A stretch of DNA of 64,000 nt, taken from contig WRPH01000015.1 of the NCBI GenBank assembly GCA_009773375.1, forward strand, positions 62,001-126,000. Reading direction: 5' to 3'. This document shows, piece by piece, positions 37,397 through 46,405 of the stretch (its first letter is position 1; every line of letters begins with the position of its first letter). The stretch comes from Paracoccaceae bacterium (GTDB taxonomy: Bacteria > Pseudomonadota > Alphaproteobacteria > Rhodobacterales > Rhodobacteraceae). The position numbers and the translations under genes were made by a program. The notes under the pieces were generated by a model that worked only from the letters and a program-made list of their open reading frames with translations, did not search any database and was not told the origin of the DNA.

Positions 37397-38101
37397 TCAG
37401 CCCTGCATATCAAGCCAATACAGCATCGCGCCGAACAGGATCGCCGTCTGCCCGAGCCAATAGGCGGGCCAGAGCGCCAGACGCAGGGCGCGTTTGAGCC
37501 GGGGCGGGCGGGCGATGAAGATTTCAATGGCCAGCAGCAGATCGGACAACACGAACAGGGCAGCGCCGGACCAGACCACCGGGCGGCCCCCATGCGGTGG
37601 CAGGGCGATGGTGACCGCCGCCATCAGGCCGATGACCAGAACGTAGCCCCGCACCGGCCAGCGCAGGCGGGATGTGTGGGGCGAGAGCCAGAGTTCGGTC
37701 GAGGCCAGCAGGGCAAACAGGCCGCAAAACGCGGTGATCTGGCCTGCGCCGATGGCAAACCCGCCAAGACCCGCCGCGCGCTGCGCCATCGCCACGGCAT
37801 AGGCCAGATGGCCCAACGCAAAGGCCGCCATGCCGGCCAGAAAGGCAGGCTCGCCGCGCCGCGACAGGGCGAAGTCGCCTGCAGCTCCGAATGCCAGCCC
37901 GACGAGGATCAGCGCAAGGCCGGGGCCTGCGAGGATCGCGCCTGCCAGCACCAGCCCGGCTGTGGCGGTGGTTTTCAGCAGGGTGCGCGGCCAGCTGGGC
38001 TGATCTTGTGCGGCGTAAAGCAGCCAATAGCCGCAGGCGGCGAGGCTGGGCAGCAGCAGGAGCGCGATTTCCGAGGCTGCAAAGAGATTGGCGTGCTGCA
38101 C
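37397..38101 (-). CDS. YhhN-type lysoplasmalogenase family membrane protein
   Basis: 234 residues with about eight hydrophobic segments. YhhN-family landmarks are LVGLAFGAAGDFALSRRGEPAFLAGMAAFALGHLAYAVA (the GD and GH residues) and GAALFVLSDLLLAIEIF (the SD residues). Members cleave lysoplasmalogen vinyl-ether bonds in animals; the bacterial substrate is not settled. The GTG start at 38101 follows AAGGAGCCGCAG. It is divergent from the AlkB-like gene, 51 bases apart, so the two lipid-related genes share a promoter region. Confidence 0.85.
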   Translation of the reverse strand: MQHANLFAASEIALLLLPSLAACGYWLLYAAQDQPSWPRTLLKTTATAGLVLAGAILAGPGLALILVGLAFGAAGDFALSRRGEPAFLAGMAAFALGHLAYAVAMAQRAAGLGGFAIGAGQITAFCGLFALLASTELWLSPHTSRLRWPVRGYVLVIGLMAAVTIALPPHGGRPVVWSGAALFVLSDLLLAIEIFIARPPRLKRALRLALWPAYWLGQTAILFGAMLYWLDMQG

Positions 38102-38152
38102 CTGCGGCTCCTTGGCACTGGTTCTGGCGGATTGTCATGCTAGATTGCGCCG

Positions 38153-39211
38153 ATGCAAGAGATGACCTCACGTCCGCTTCCGATGGTGCTGTTTGCGCTG
38201 GCCTCTGCGACGCCGCTGGCGCTGTTTGCGTTGGGGATTTTGTGGGGCGGTGTGTGGGTGCTGGCGGCGCTGGTCTATATGACGGTGTTTGCGGCGCTGC
38301 TGGACCAGATCTCGGGGCTGTTTGCAGGCGATGCGCCGGAGGGGGCGGAGTTTCCTGCCGCCGATGCGATGCTGGTGGTGCTGGCGCTGGGCGCACTGGG
38401 GCTGATGCCTGCGACGGTCTGGGCGGTGGCGGGCGACAGTGGCTTGTCGGGCTGGGGGCGGCTTGCGGTGTTTGTGGGCGCGGGGCTGTGGTTTGGGCAA
38501 GTTGCCAACCCGACCGCGCATGAGCTGATCCACCGATCACCGCGCGGGCTGTTCCGCTTAGGCGGGCTGGTCTACTGCTGGCTGCTGTTCGGGCATCATA
38601 CCTCGGCGCATCGGCTGGTGCATCACCGCCATGCGGCCAGTCTGGATGACCCGAATACGGCGCGGTCGGGCGAGGGGTATTATGCCTTTCTGATCCGGGC
38701 CTGGGCAGGCAGTTTCCGGCTGGGCTGGGCGGCAGAGGATGCGTTGCGGGCGCGGCGGGCGAGCAAGCCGGGGCTGCATCCTTACGCGGTCTATATCGGT
38801 ATGGCGGCGGTTTGCGTGGCTTTGGGCGTGCTGATTGCCGGGCCGCTGGGGGCGCTGGCGTGGATTGCGCTGGCGGCTCATGCGCAAAGCCAGCTGATGC
38901 TGTCGGATTATGTGCAGCATTACGGGCTGTTACGGGCGCGGCTGGCGGATGGGCGGCTGGAGCCGGTTGCGGCAAGGCACAGCTGGAACGCGCCGCATTG
39001 GTTTTCCTCGGCCTATATGCTGAACGCGCCGCGACATTCCGATCACCACGCGCACCCGACGCGGCCCTATCCGGCGCTGCGCCTGCCGCCGCCCGATCAG
39101 GCACCGCACCTGCCGTGGCCGCTGCCGTTTGCCTGCCTGCTGGCGTTGTTCCCGCCGCTGTGGAAGCGTGCAATCCGGCCCCATCTGAAGCCGTGGCGGC
39201 TTGCTGCCTGA
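38153..39211 (+). CDS. AlkB-type di-iron membrane hydroxylase (alkane 1-monooxygenase family)
   Basis: 352 residues, hydrophobic, with the histidine clusters of the integral-membrane di-iron hydroxylases: AHELIH, HRLVHHRH and PRHSDHHAHP, plus DYVQHYGL corresponding to the NYxEHYGL signature of AlkB. These bind the two irons that activate oxygen. Substrate could be an alkane or another lipid chain; sequence alone cannot tell. No rubredoxin or rubredoxin reductase gene is adjacent. It is divergent from the YhhN-type gene. Confidence 0.87.
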   Translation: MQEMTSRPLPMVLFALASATPLALFALGILWGGVWVLAALVYMTVFAALLDQISGLFAGDAPEGAEFPAADAMLVVLALGALGLMPATVWAVAGDSGLSGWGRLAVFVGAGLWFGQVANPTAHELIHRSPRGLFRLGGLVYCWLLFGHHTSAHRLVHHRHAASLDDPNTARSGEGYYAFLIRAWAGSFRLGWAAEDALRARRASKPGLHPYAVYIGMAAVCVALGVLIAGPLGALAWIALAAHAQSQLMLSDYVQHYGLLRARLADGRLEPVAARHSWNAPHWFSSAYMLNAPRHSDHHAHPTRPYPALRLPPPDQAPHLPWPLPFACLLALFPPLWKRAIRPHLKPWRLAA

Positions 39212-39274
39212 GGCGGGTTTCGGGTCTGGTCTTTGGCCAGTGCGCGCGGCAAGATGGCGGCGATGGAGGCCCTG

Positions 39275-39682
39275 ATGCGTCATTTGCTTGTTGTTCTGGC
39301 TGTCCTTGGCGGCCCTGCCTTTGCGCAAACCCCGACCAACCAGACGCCGATGAACGGGGCGGAGTTTGAGGCTTATGTCACCGGCAAGACGCTGACCTAT
39401 GCCACCGATGGCTTTGTTTATGGCACCGAGCAATACAAGGCCGGGCGCAAGGTGATCTGGGCCTTTACCGCTGATGAATGCCGCGAGGGGTCGTGGTATG
39501 AAAGCGGATCGCAGATCTGCTTTATCTATGAAGACCCGAACAATCCGCAATGCTGGCTGTTTTACAAATCCGATAGCGGCTTGCAGGCGGATTTTGTTGG
39601 CGAGGGCGGCGGGGCGAGCCTTTCCGAGGTGGAACAATCCGACGGGCCGATGGCCTGCATGGGGCCGGAGGTTGGGGTTTAA
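39275..39682 (+). CDS. Small secreted protein, unknown function
   Basis: 135 residues. A signal peptide (MRHLLVVLAVLGGPAFA) is followed by MNGAEFEAYVTGKTLTYATDGFVYGTEQYKAGRKVIWAFTADECREGSWYESGSQICFIYEDPNNPQCWLFYK, with four cysteines that could pair. Similar short exported proteins are common in Rhodobacterales but I know no function. The ATG at 39275 follows GGAGGCCCTG; upstream in-frame starts lack a site. It follows the AlkB-type gene by 63 bases. Confidence 0.78.
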   Translation: MRHLLVVLAVLGGPAFAQTPTNQTPMNGAEFEAYVTGKTLTYATDGFVYGTEQYKAGRKVIWAFTADECREGSWYESGSQICFIYEDPNNPQCWLFYKSDSGLQADFVGEGGGASLSEVEQSDGPMACMGPEVGV

Positions 39683-39761
39683 ATGACGGTTGGTGCCGTC
39701 TCGGGTGGCATCGAGCCACCACTCGGCGGCGGCTGACGCGCCTGCTTGGCGTCTGCTGGCG

Positions 39762-41318
39762 TTAGAACAGGCTGGCTTGTTCGGGGCCTTTCGGGCCGGG
39801 TTTCTTTGCCGCACGGGTGCCAAGGCTGACGCGGCCATCGGCAAATTCAATCTCCAGCGCGGGGGATTTTTCTGCCGCCGCCTTGCTGGTGATCACATGG
39901 CCGTCGCCGCGCACCACCGCATAGCCACGTTTCAGGGTTTCGGCATAGCCGAGCGTTTGCCGGGTGCGGTCCAGCGCCTCCAGCCGTTGCGACAGCGCGG
40001 CCAGCCGTTGCGCCGGGGCCGCTTGCAGGCGGGTATCCAGCTGCGCCAGCTTGACGCGGCCTTCGGCGGTCTTGCGCCCGGCATCCGCGATCAGCCGGGT
40101 CAGCGCCAAGGGCAGCCGCGACGCCCATTTGTCAAAGGCGGCGTGTTTGCGTTCAAGGCCGCGCGCGCTGCGGTCGTTCAGGCGCAGGCCGCTGGCCGAC
40201 AGTGCCTCGCGCCGTCGGGTGATCAGGGCCAGCAGGGTTTCGAGGCGCAGGCGTGACGCGACATTGGCGAAGCCCGCGCGCTTTTTTGAGGCCGCCATGC
40301 CCAGCGCGCCGCCCAAGCGCTGCACGGTACCATCATAGCGTTGCCGCGGCGTGGCCAGCAGCGCATCGAGCCGGGGCAAGGCGCGGGCGAGATCGCGCAG
40401 TCGTTGGCCGCGCAGCGCCAACCCCTGCGCCAGCCCCCGGCTTTTGCGCGCGGTCAGCGTATCCAGCGCCGCCAGCAGTTCCAGCCGCACCGGCACCGCA
40501 AGTTCCGCCGCAGCCGTTGGGGTGGGCGCGCGCAGATCGGCGGCATAGTCGATCAGGGTGGTGTCGGTTTCATGGCCCACGGCGGAAATCAGCGGGATAC
40601 GGCTGGATGCTGCGGCGCGGACGACGATTTCCTCGTTAAAGCCCCAAAGGTCTTCAAGGCCGCCGCCGCCGCGCGCGACGATGATCAGATCGGGGCGCGG
40701 GATCGGCCCGCCCGCTTCTATCGCGTTAAAGCCGCGAATGGCGGCGGCGACTTCCGCAGCACAAACCTGACCCTGCACCGCCACTGGCCAGATCAGCACA
40801 TGGCGCGGGAAGCGGTCGCGCAGCCGGTGCAGAATGTCGCGGATCACCGCGCCGCTTGGCGAGGTGACAACGCCGATCACGCCCGGCAGATAGGGAATCG
40901 GTTTCTTGCGGGCGGGGTCGAACAGCCCTTCCGCCCCCAGCGCCGCCTTGCGCTTTTCCAGCATCGCCATCAGCGCGCCTGCCCCTGCCGGGGCCACATC
41001 ATCGACGATCAGCTGATACTTCGATTGGCCCGGAAAGGTGGTCATCTTGCCGGTGGCGATAACCTCCATGCCTTCCTCGGGGCGGACCTGCATGCGGGCG
41101 ACCTGGCCCTTCCACGACACCGCATCCAGCGTGGCGCGGTCATCTTTCAGTGCGAAATAGAGATGCCCCGAGGCCGGACGGCTGACCCGGCCGACCTCGC
41201 CGCGCACCCGGACAAGGCCGAATTCGCCCTCGATCACCTTTTTGACCGCACCGGACAGTTCCGAGACGGTGAATTCCGGCGAATTGCTGGCGGCGGGGGA
41301 TTCGAACAGATCAGACAT
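39762..41318 (-). CDS. xseA: Exodeoxyribonuclease VII large subunit
   Basis: Catalytic subunit of exonuclease VII, which degrades single-stranded DNA in both directions. 518 residues: an N-terminal OB domain (FTVSELSGAVKKVIEGEFGLVRVRGEVGRV, ASGHLYFALKDDRA), then the nuclease core (GVVTSPSGAVIRDILHRLRDRFP, LIIVARGGGGLEDLWGFNEE, ISAVGHETDTTLIDYAADLRAPTPTAAAE), and a long helical C-terminal region. The ATG at 41318 is preferred over a TTG two codons upstream. xseB is not adjacent. It is divergent from purD with 98 bases between. Confidence 0.97.
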   Translation of the reverse strand: MSDLFESPAASNSPEFTVSELSGAVKKVIEGEFGLVRVRGEVGRVSRPASGHLYFALKDDRATLDAVSWKGQVARMQVRPEEGMEVIATGKMTTFPGQSKYQLIVDDVAPAGAGALMAMLEKRKAALGAEGLFDPARKKPIPYLPGVIGVVTSPSGAVIRDILHRLRDRFPRHVLIWPVAVQGQVCAAEVAAAIRGFNAIEAGGPIPRPDLIIVARGGGGLEDLWGFNEEIVVRAAASSRIPLISAVGHETDTTLIDYAADLRAPTPTAAAELAVPVRLELLAALDTLTARKSRGLAQGLALRGQRLRDLARALPRLDALLATPRQRYDGTVQRLGGALGMAASKKRAGFANVASRLRLETLLALITRRREALSASGLRLNDRSARGLERKHAAFDKWASRLPLALTRLIADAGRKTAEGRVKLAQLDTRLQAAPAQRLAALSQRLEALDRTRQTLGYAETLKRGYAVVRGDGHVITSKAAAEKSPALEIEFADGRVSLGTRAAKKPGPKGPEQASLF

Positions 41319-41416
41319 CGGCAACCTTGTGTGACGCGCGTGCAGACCTTATGACGCCATCAAGCAAAGGCCAAGCGGGCAAGGGCCTGCACAGCTAACC
41401 TATGCGGGGGCGCGTC

Positions 41417-42682
41417 ATGAATATCCTGATCCTTGGCAGCGGCGGGCGCGAACATGCGCTGGCCTGGGCGGTGAAGCAGAACCCGAAGACGGATCGGCTG
41501 ATCGTGGCTCCGGGCAACGCGGGCATTGCGATGCTGGCGGAATGCGCCGATTTCAACATCCTTGACGGGACCGAGGTGGTGGCGTTCTGCGAGGAGAACG
41601 CGATTGATTTCGTGATCATCGGGCCGGAAGCGCCGCTTGCGGCGGGCGTGGCAGATGCCACCCGGGCGGCGGGGCTTTTGACCTTTGGGCCGAGTGCAGC
41701 GGCGGCAAAGCTGGAGGCATCGAAGGGTTTCACCAAGGAAATCTGCGATGCCTGCGGCGCGCCGACGGCGGGTTATGCGCGGTTCACCGAAGCGGGGCCT
41801 GCGAAGGACTATGTGCGCGCGCAGGGGGCACCGATCGTGGTCAAGGCCGATGGGCTGGCGGCTGGCAAGGGCGTGATCGTTGCCATGACCGAGGCCGAGG
41901 CTTTGGCGGCAATTGACGACATGTTCGGCGGCGAATTCGGTGCGGCTGGCGCGGAAGTGGTGATCGAAGAATTCATGACCGGGGAAGAGGCCTCGTTCTT
42001 CATCCTGACCGATGGCGTCAACGCTTTGCCGATCGGCACCGCGCAGGATCACAAGCGGGTGGGCGATGGCGATACCGGGCCGAACACCGGCGGCATGGGG
42101 GCCTATTCGCCTGCCCCGGTGCTGACCGACGCGATTGCCGCCCGCGCGATGGAAGAAATCGTGCTGCCGACCATCCGCGAGATGGCGCGGCGCGGCACGC
42201 CCTATCAGGGGGTGCTGTATGCGGGCCTGATGATCAAGGACGGTCAGTGTCGGCTGGTGGAATACAACGCCCGCTTCGGCGACCCGGAAACCCAGGTGCT
42301 GATGATGCGGCTGGGCGCGCAGGCGCTGGATCTGCTGCTGGCCTGTGCCGAGGGGCGGCTGGATAAGGCGCAGGTCAACTGGGCTGATGATCATGCGATT
42401 ACCGTGGTGATGGCGGCCAAGGGCTATCCCGGCGCTTATCAAAAAGGCTCGGTGATCCATGGGCTGGCGCGACTGCCGGAAGACAGCCGTCATATGTGCT
42501 TTCACGCGGGCACCGTGGAAAAGGATGGCCAGATCGTTGCCAATGGGGGCCGGGTGCTGGCGATCACCGCGCGCGGCGACACCTTGGCCGATGCCCGCAA
42601 CCGCGCCTATGCGATGATCGACCATCTGCGCTGGCCCGAAGGCTTTTGCCGCAGCGATATTGGCTGGCGGGCGCTGCCGTGA
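41417..42682 (+). CDS. purD: Phosphoribosylamine-glycine ligase
   Basis: Second step of purine synthesis (GAR synthetase, ATP-grasp). 421 residues: MNILILGSGGREHALAWAV, FVIIGPEAPLAAGVAD, VVKADGLAAGKGVIVA, IEEFMTGEEASFFILTDG, AQDHKRVGDGDTGPNTGGMGAYSPAP and EYNARFGDPETQVLM. All family motifs are intact. It overlaps the bestrophin-like gene by a GTGA junction, implying coupled translation. Confidence 0.98.
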   Translation: MNILILGSGGREHALAWAVKQNPKTDRLIVAPGNAGIAMLAECADFNILDGTEVVAFCEENAIDFVIIGPEAPLAAGVADATRAAGLLTFGPSAAAAKLEASKGFTKEICDACGAPTAGYARFTEAGPAKDYVRAQGAPIVVKADGLAAGKGVIVAMTEAEALAAIDDMFGGEFGAAGAEVVIEEFMTGEEASFFILTDGVNALPIGTAQDHKRVGDGDTGPNTGGMGAYSPAPVLTDAIAARAMEEIVLPTIREMARRGTPYQGVLYAGLMIKDGQCRLVEYNARFGDPETQVLMMRLGAQALDLLLACAEGRLDKAQVNWADDHAITVVMAAKGYPGAYQKGSVIHGLARLPEDSRHMCFHAGTVEKDGQIVANGGRVLAITARGDTLADARNRAYAMIDHLRWPEGFCRSDIGWRALP

Positions 42683-43584
42683 TCGTCCGCGACAAGCCCG
42701 GCCCGCTGCAACTGCTGTTTGCGGTGCGCGGGTCGGTCTTGCCGCATATCTGGCGCGAACTGGCACTTGTGACGCTGGTTGCCATTGCGATCACCGCTTA
42801 TGATCGGCTGGTGCAGCCGCTGGCACATACCGGAGCGGCACCGTTTGCGGTGTTCGGCACCGCGCTGTCGCTGTTTCTGGGTTTTCGCAACAACGCCGCC
42901 TATGATCGCTGGTGGGAGGCGCGCAAGCTGTGGGGCGGCTTGCTGGCTGACAGCCGCAGCCTTGCCCGCGAGGCGGCGCTGTTTCTGCCCGACCCTGCGC
43001 TGCGCCACCGCCTGCTGCGGCTGAACCGCGCCTTCCTGCACCTGCACCGCGCGCAACTGCGCAAGCTGCGCCTCGATCCGCAGGCCGAAGCGATGACCGC
43101 CGCCGTGCCCTGCCCCAGCTTTGCCACTACGCCAAACCCGCCCTGCGCCGCGCTGACCGAAATGAACCTGCTGCTGGTGCAGGCGCACAAGGCGGGCGGG
43201 CTGGATGGCTTCGGCGCGATGACGCTTTCCGACCGGATCGCCGGGCTTTCGCTGGCGCAGGCGGGGTGCGAACGCATCGCTATCACGCCGCTGCCCTATG
43301 TCTATTCGCTTTTGGTGTTCCGCACCTCGTGGCTGTTTGTGCTGCTGCTGCCGCTGGCGCTGATCGAGCCTGCGGGCTGGCTGACGCCGCTGTTCACCGT
43401 GATCGTCGCCTATACCTTTTTCGGGTTAGCCGAAGTCACTGAAGAGCTGGCGCATCCGTTCGGCGCAACCGCCAACGCGCTGCCACTGGATGCGATCTGC
43501 CGCGCCGCCGAAATCAGTCTGGCGCCGCATCTGGACGAAACCGCGCCGGAACCGCTGCAACCGCAAGATTTCCGGCTGGATTAG
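42679..43584 (+). CDS. Bestrophin-like (UPF0187) anion channel protein
   Basis: 301 residues. The N-terminal RDKPGPLQLLFAVRGSVLPHIWRELALV, then FAVFGTALSLFLGFRNNAAYDRWWEARKLWGGLLADSRSLAREA (with the FRN-AYDRWWEAR core of the family), two more membrane segments near VYSLLVFRTSWLFVLLLPLALI, and EVTEELAHPFG. Bacterial bestrophins form pentameric ion channels. The GTG start at 42679 overlaps the purD stop. The link with purine synthesis appears to be transcriptional only. Confidence 0.9.
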   Translation: MIVRDKPGPLQLLFAVRGSVLPHIWRELALVTLVAIAITAYDRLVQPLAHTGAAPFAVFGTALSLFLGFRNNAAYDRWWEARKLWGGLLADSRSLAREAALFLPDPALRHRLLRLNRAFLHLHRAQLRKLRLDPQAEAMTAAVPCPSFATTPNPPCAALTEMNLLLVQAHKAGGLDGFGAMTLSDRIAGLSLAQAGCERIAITPLPYVYSLLVFRTSWLFVLLLPLALIEPAGWLTPLFTVIVAYTFFGLAEVTEELAHPFGATANALPLDAICRAAEISLAPHLDETAPEPLQPQDFRLD

Positions 43585-43701
43585 CGCCGATTGGCGACAA
43601 CTGCGCCACGCGGCCAAGATAGATCAGACGGGCGCTTGCCCTATCCCCGGCACGCAGCTATGTAGCACGCGATTTTTCTAGCCAGAGACAGGGAAAAGGC
43701 G

Positions 43702-44958
43702 ATGCCGCTTCTCGTTATGAAATTCGGTGGCACATCGGTTGCCGACCTCGCGCGCATCGAAAATGCCGCGAAGAAGGTGCAGGCCGAGGTGGAGCGTGGC
43801 TATGACGTGATCGTCATCGTCTCGGCAATGTCGGGGGAAACCAACAAGCTTGTGGGCTATGTCGAGGGCACCTCCAAGCTGTATGACGCCCGCGAATATG
43901 ACGCGGTGGTCGCGGCGGGTGAAAACGTCACCGCCGGGCTGATGGCGCTGCGCTTGCAGGAAATGGGCATAGCGGCGCGGTCGTGGCAGGGTTGGCAAGT
44001 GCCGATCAACACCACCTCGGCGCATAGCTCGGCGCGGTTCGTGTCGATCCCGCGCGAAAATATCGACGCGAAGTTTGCCGAAGGTTTCAAGGTGGCGGTG
44101 GTCGCGGGCTTTCAGGGCGTTTCGCACGAAGGCCGCATCACCACGCTGGGCCGCGGCGGATCGGACACCACGGCAGTCGCCTTTGCGTCGGCCTTCGGGG
44201 CAGAGCGTTGCGATATTTATACCGATGTGGACGGCGTCTATACCACCGACCCGCGCATCACCGAAAAAGCCCGCAAGCTGGACAAGATCGCGTTTGAAGA
44301 AATGCTGGAACTGGCCTCACTGGGCGCGAAAGTGCTGCAAACCCGGTCGGTTGAACTGGCGATGCGCTACAAGGTGCGGCTGCGGGTGCTGTCCTCGTTC
44401 GAGGACACCGATGAAACTTCTGGAACTTTGGTCTGCGACGAGGATGAAATCATGGAATCGAAAGTTGTTTCCGGCGTAGCCTATAGCCGCGACGAAGCCA
44501 AAGTGACGCTGGTGCGGGTGGAAGACCGCCCCGGTATCGCTGCTGCGATCTTCGGGCCGCTGTCCGAAGCGGGCGTCAACGTCGATATGATCGTGCAGAA
44601 CATTTCCGAAGTGGAAGCCGGCAGCGCCAAGGGGGCGACCACCGACATGACCTTCTCGTGCCCGACCAATCAGGTTGCGCGGGCGAAAAAGGCTATGGAA
44701 GACGCGGTGGCGGCGGGCATGATCAGCTATGATGATCTGGTGGTCGATACCGACGTCGCCAAGGTTTCGGTGGTGGGCATCGGCATGCGCAGCCACGCCG
44801 GGGTTGCTGCGACCATGTTCAAGGCGCTGTCGAAAGAGAACATCAACATCAAGGTGATCGCGACGTCCGAAATCAAGATTTCCGTGCTGATCGACCGGAA
44901 ATACATGGAACTGGCGGTGCAGGCGCTGCACGACGCCTTTGAGCTGGACAAGGTCTGA
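43702..44958 (+). CDS. lysC: Aspartate kinase
   Basis: Phosphorylates aspartate for lysine, threonine, methionine and diaminopimelate synthesis. 418 residues: VMKFGGTSVADLARI, SAMSGETNKLV, the catalytic FQGVSHEGRITTLGRGGSDTTAVAFA, DVDGVYTTDPRI, and two C-terminal ACT domains (VTLVRVEDRPGIAAAIFGPLSEAGVNVDMIVQN and VSVVGIGMRSHAGVAATMFKALSKENINIKVI) that bind feedback inhibitors. It is followed by a strong terminator, so it is transcribed separately from ptsP, which in related genomes lies just downstream. Confidence 0.98.
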   Translation: MPLLVMKFGGTSVADLARIENAAKKVQAEVERGYDVIVIVSAMSGETNKLVGYVEGTSKLYDAREYDAVVAAGENVTAGLMALRLQEMGIAARSWQGWQVPINTTSAHSSARFVSIPRENIDAKFAEGFKVAVVAGFQGVSHEGRITTLGRGGSDTTAVAFASAFGAERCDIYTDVDGVYTTDPRITEKARKLDKIAFEEMLELASLGAKVLQTRSVELAMRYKVRLRVLSSFEDTDETSGTLVCDEDEIMESKVVSGVAYSRDEAKVTLVRVEDRPGIAAAIFGPLSEAGVNVDMIVQNISEVEAGSAKGATTDMTFSCPTNQVARAKKAMEDAVAAGMISYDDLVVDTDVAKVSVVGIGMRSHAGVAATMFKALSKENINIKVIATSEIKISVLIDRKYMELAVQALHDAFELDKV

Positions 44959-44976
44959 GCCAGAAGCGTTCTGAAT

Positions 44977-45012
44977 AAAACCGCCGGAAAGCACAGGCTT
45001 TCCGGCGGTTTT
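44977..45012. terminator. Strong bidirectional terminator after lysC
   Basis: A 16-base perfect inverted repeat with arms AAAACCGCCGGAAAGC and GCTTTCCGGCGGTTTT and a 4-base loop. The arms end in A and T runs, so it can serve both lysC and the convergent L,D-transpeptidase gene. Confidence 0.93.
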
Positions 45013-45023
45013 GCTTTGGGGCG

Positions 45024-45713
45024 TCAATACACTGTCGCAAACGCACTGGGCGCGTGCGAGGCCAGCACGATCACCTTGCAGCCATCCTGCACGCGGTCGT
45101 GCAGATCAATCACGTCCTGATCCAGCAGGCGGATGCAGCCCGAAGACACCGCCCGCCCCAGATATTTCGGCTCGCAGGCGCCGTGGATGCGGTAGAGCGT
45201 GTCTTGCTTGTTCTGGAACAGATACAGCGCCCGCGCACCCAAGGGGTTGCCGGGGCCGCCGGGCATGCCGCCGTTGGCAACCGAATAGGGCTCAAATTCG
45301 GGCCGCCGCGCGATCATCGAATCCGGGGCTTTCCACACCGGCCATTTGCGGCGGAACTGCATCACCGCATCGCCGTTCCAGGCAAAACCCGCCGCCCCGA
45401 CGCTGACGCCATAGCGCAGCGCGCGGCCACCTTCGGTGATCAGGTGCAGATAGGCGGCATCGGGATCGACGACGATGGTGCCGGGCGCGGCGAATGCAAA
45501 CGGGTTTGCCACCTCTTGCCGCCAATGCCGGGGATCGACAGTGCCATCGGGCACCGCTGGCACCGGATGCGGTTCGGTCAGAATGGCCCCGTAGCGGGCG
45601 GGCATCGGCGGGGGCGGTTCAGGTGGGGCGGCGACGGGTGCCACGACAGGGCGGGCGCAGGCGGACAGGCTTGCGGCAGCAGCCGCAGCCACAAAGGCGC
45701 GTCGGGTCAACAT
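45024..45713 (-). CDS. L,D-transpeptidase (YkuD family), exported
   Basis: 229 residues. The N-terminus TRRAFVAAAAAASLSACARP combines a Tat-like start with a possible lipobox (LSAC). The YkuD domain spans about 85-225: TIVVDPDAAYLHLIT, YGVSVGAAGFAWNG, and the active site HGACEPKYLGRAVSSGCIRLLDQDVIDL with the catalytic cysteine. Such enzymes make 3-3 cross-links in peptidoglycan or attach proteins to it. The ATG is at 45713. It lies between lysC and ptsP on the opposite strand. Confidence 0.92.
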   Translation of the reverse strand: MLTRRAFVAAAAAASLSACARPVVAPVAAPPEPPPPMPARYGAILTEPHPVPAVPDGTVDPRHWRQEVANPFAFAAPGTIVVDPDAAYLHLITEGGRALRYGVSVGAAGFAWNGDAVMQFRRKWPVWKAPDSMIARRPEFEPYSVANGGMPGGPGNPLGARALYLFQNKQDTLYRIHGACEPKYLGRAVSSGCIRLLDQDVIDLHDRVQDGCKVIVLASHAPSAFATVY

Positions 45714-45770
45714 GGGATATCCTTCGAAATCTGCAGGGATCAGGGCCGACACATCGGTCGGGCGCGGCGC

Positions 45771-46127
45771 TCAGCAGGATCTTGGAGGTCCGAGCGGTGG
45801 TGACGGATCACGTCCGATTGCGGAAAGATCGGCGCTGGCACGCGGATGCGCCAAGCGTTGCGTTCCGGCGACAGCTGAGGCTTCGGGCAGCAGGCCCAGC
45901 ACAGGGTTGCAGGCAGATCCGGGCAGCACCGGGCCACGGCAATGCTTTGTCGAAACCAGTTTGGCATCGCTTCGCATTGTGGCAGACGCCTCATGGCCGG
46001 CCGCCCAATCCTGAACGAGCGCGCTTTGCGGCGCGGTTCTGCCAGTTGGCATCTGCTTTGCGAAAGCCCCCCAGGGCAGCAGCACCAGCACCAGAAACAG
46101 CGCGAAGAAAGAACGAAGAATGTGCAT
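45771..46127 (-). CDS. Small exported cysteine-containing protein, hypothetical
   Basis: 118 residues: a good signal peptide (MHILRSFFALFLVLVLLPWGAFA) followed by a short mature part with HCRGPVLPGSACNPVLGLLPEA and a Pro-rich tail ending PPLGPPRSC. AAGGGCAC precedes the ATG at 46127. Three cysteines in the mature part could form a disulphide. I do not recognise a family; similar short proteins seem to occur in the order. It may form a unit with the L,D-transpeptidase 57 bases downstream. Confidence 0.5.
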   Translation of the reverse strand: MHILRSFFALFLVLVLLPWGAFAKQMPTGRTAPQSALVQDWAAGHEASATMRSDAKLVSTKHCRGPVLPGSACNPVLGLLPEASAVAGTQRLAHPRASADLSAIGRDPSPPLGPPRSC

Positions 46128-46405
46128 GTGCCCTTGGTGCCACATCAACAAAAGCCTGTCGAGGCTTCGAGGCCGTGATCCCGGCCCGATCCAGCCACGA
46201 TCCGATCATCTGTTTTCACATGGCCGTGAACTGGCCTGCGTGCCCCAATTGCTTGCCACCCAAACAGGCGGGCACCGCGGCGCTGGCCAAAATTTGCGCA
46301 GATGAGTGGTGGCCCCGGTGAAACAGACACATCCTCCGGATTTTCCCCACTCCCCTTTGTTACAAACCTGTCCTATAGAGGGAGAAAGCCATTTGGACCG
46401 GATAT
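46128..46405. other. Intergenic region before ptsP
   Basis: The 45714-46405 stretch between the L,D-transpeptidase and ptsP holds only the small exported reading frame above. The remaining 278 bases contain no convincing gene; the last 60 bases (CCCCTTTGTTACAAACC, TATAGAGGGAGAAAG) are A+T-richer and probably contain the ptsP promoter. Confidence 0.45.

Noticed and set aside
37524..39173. A 549-codon minus-strand frame over the AlkB-like and YhhN-like genes
   Set aside because: Composition is Ala/Pro/Arg-rich with no motif; both covered genes have strong family signatures.
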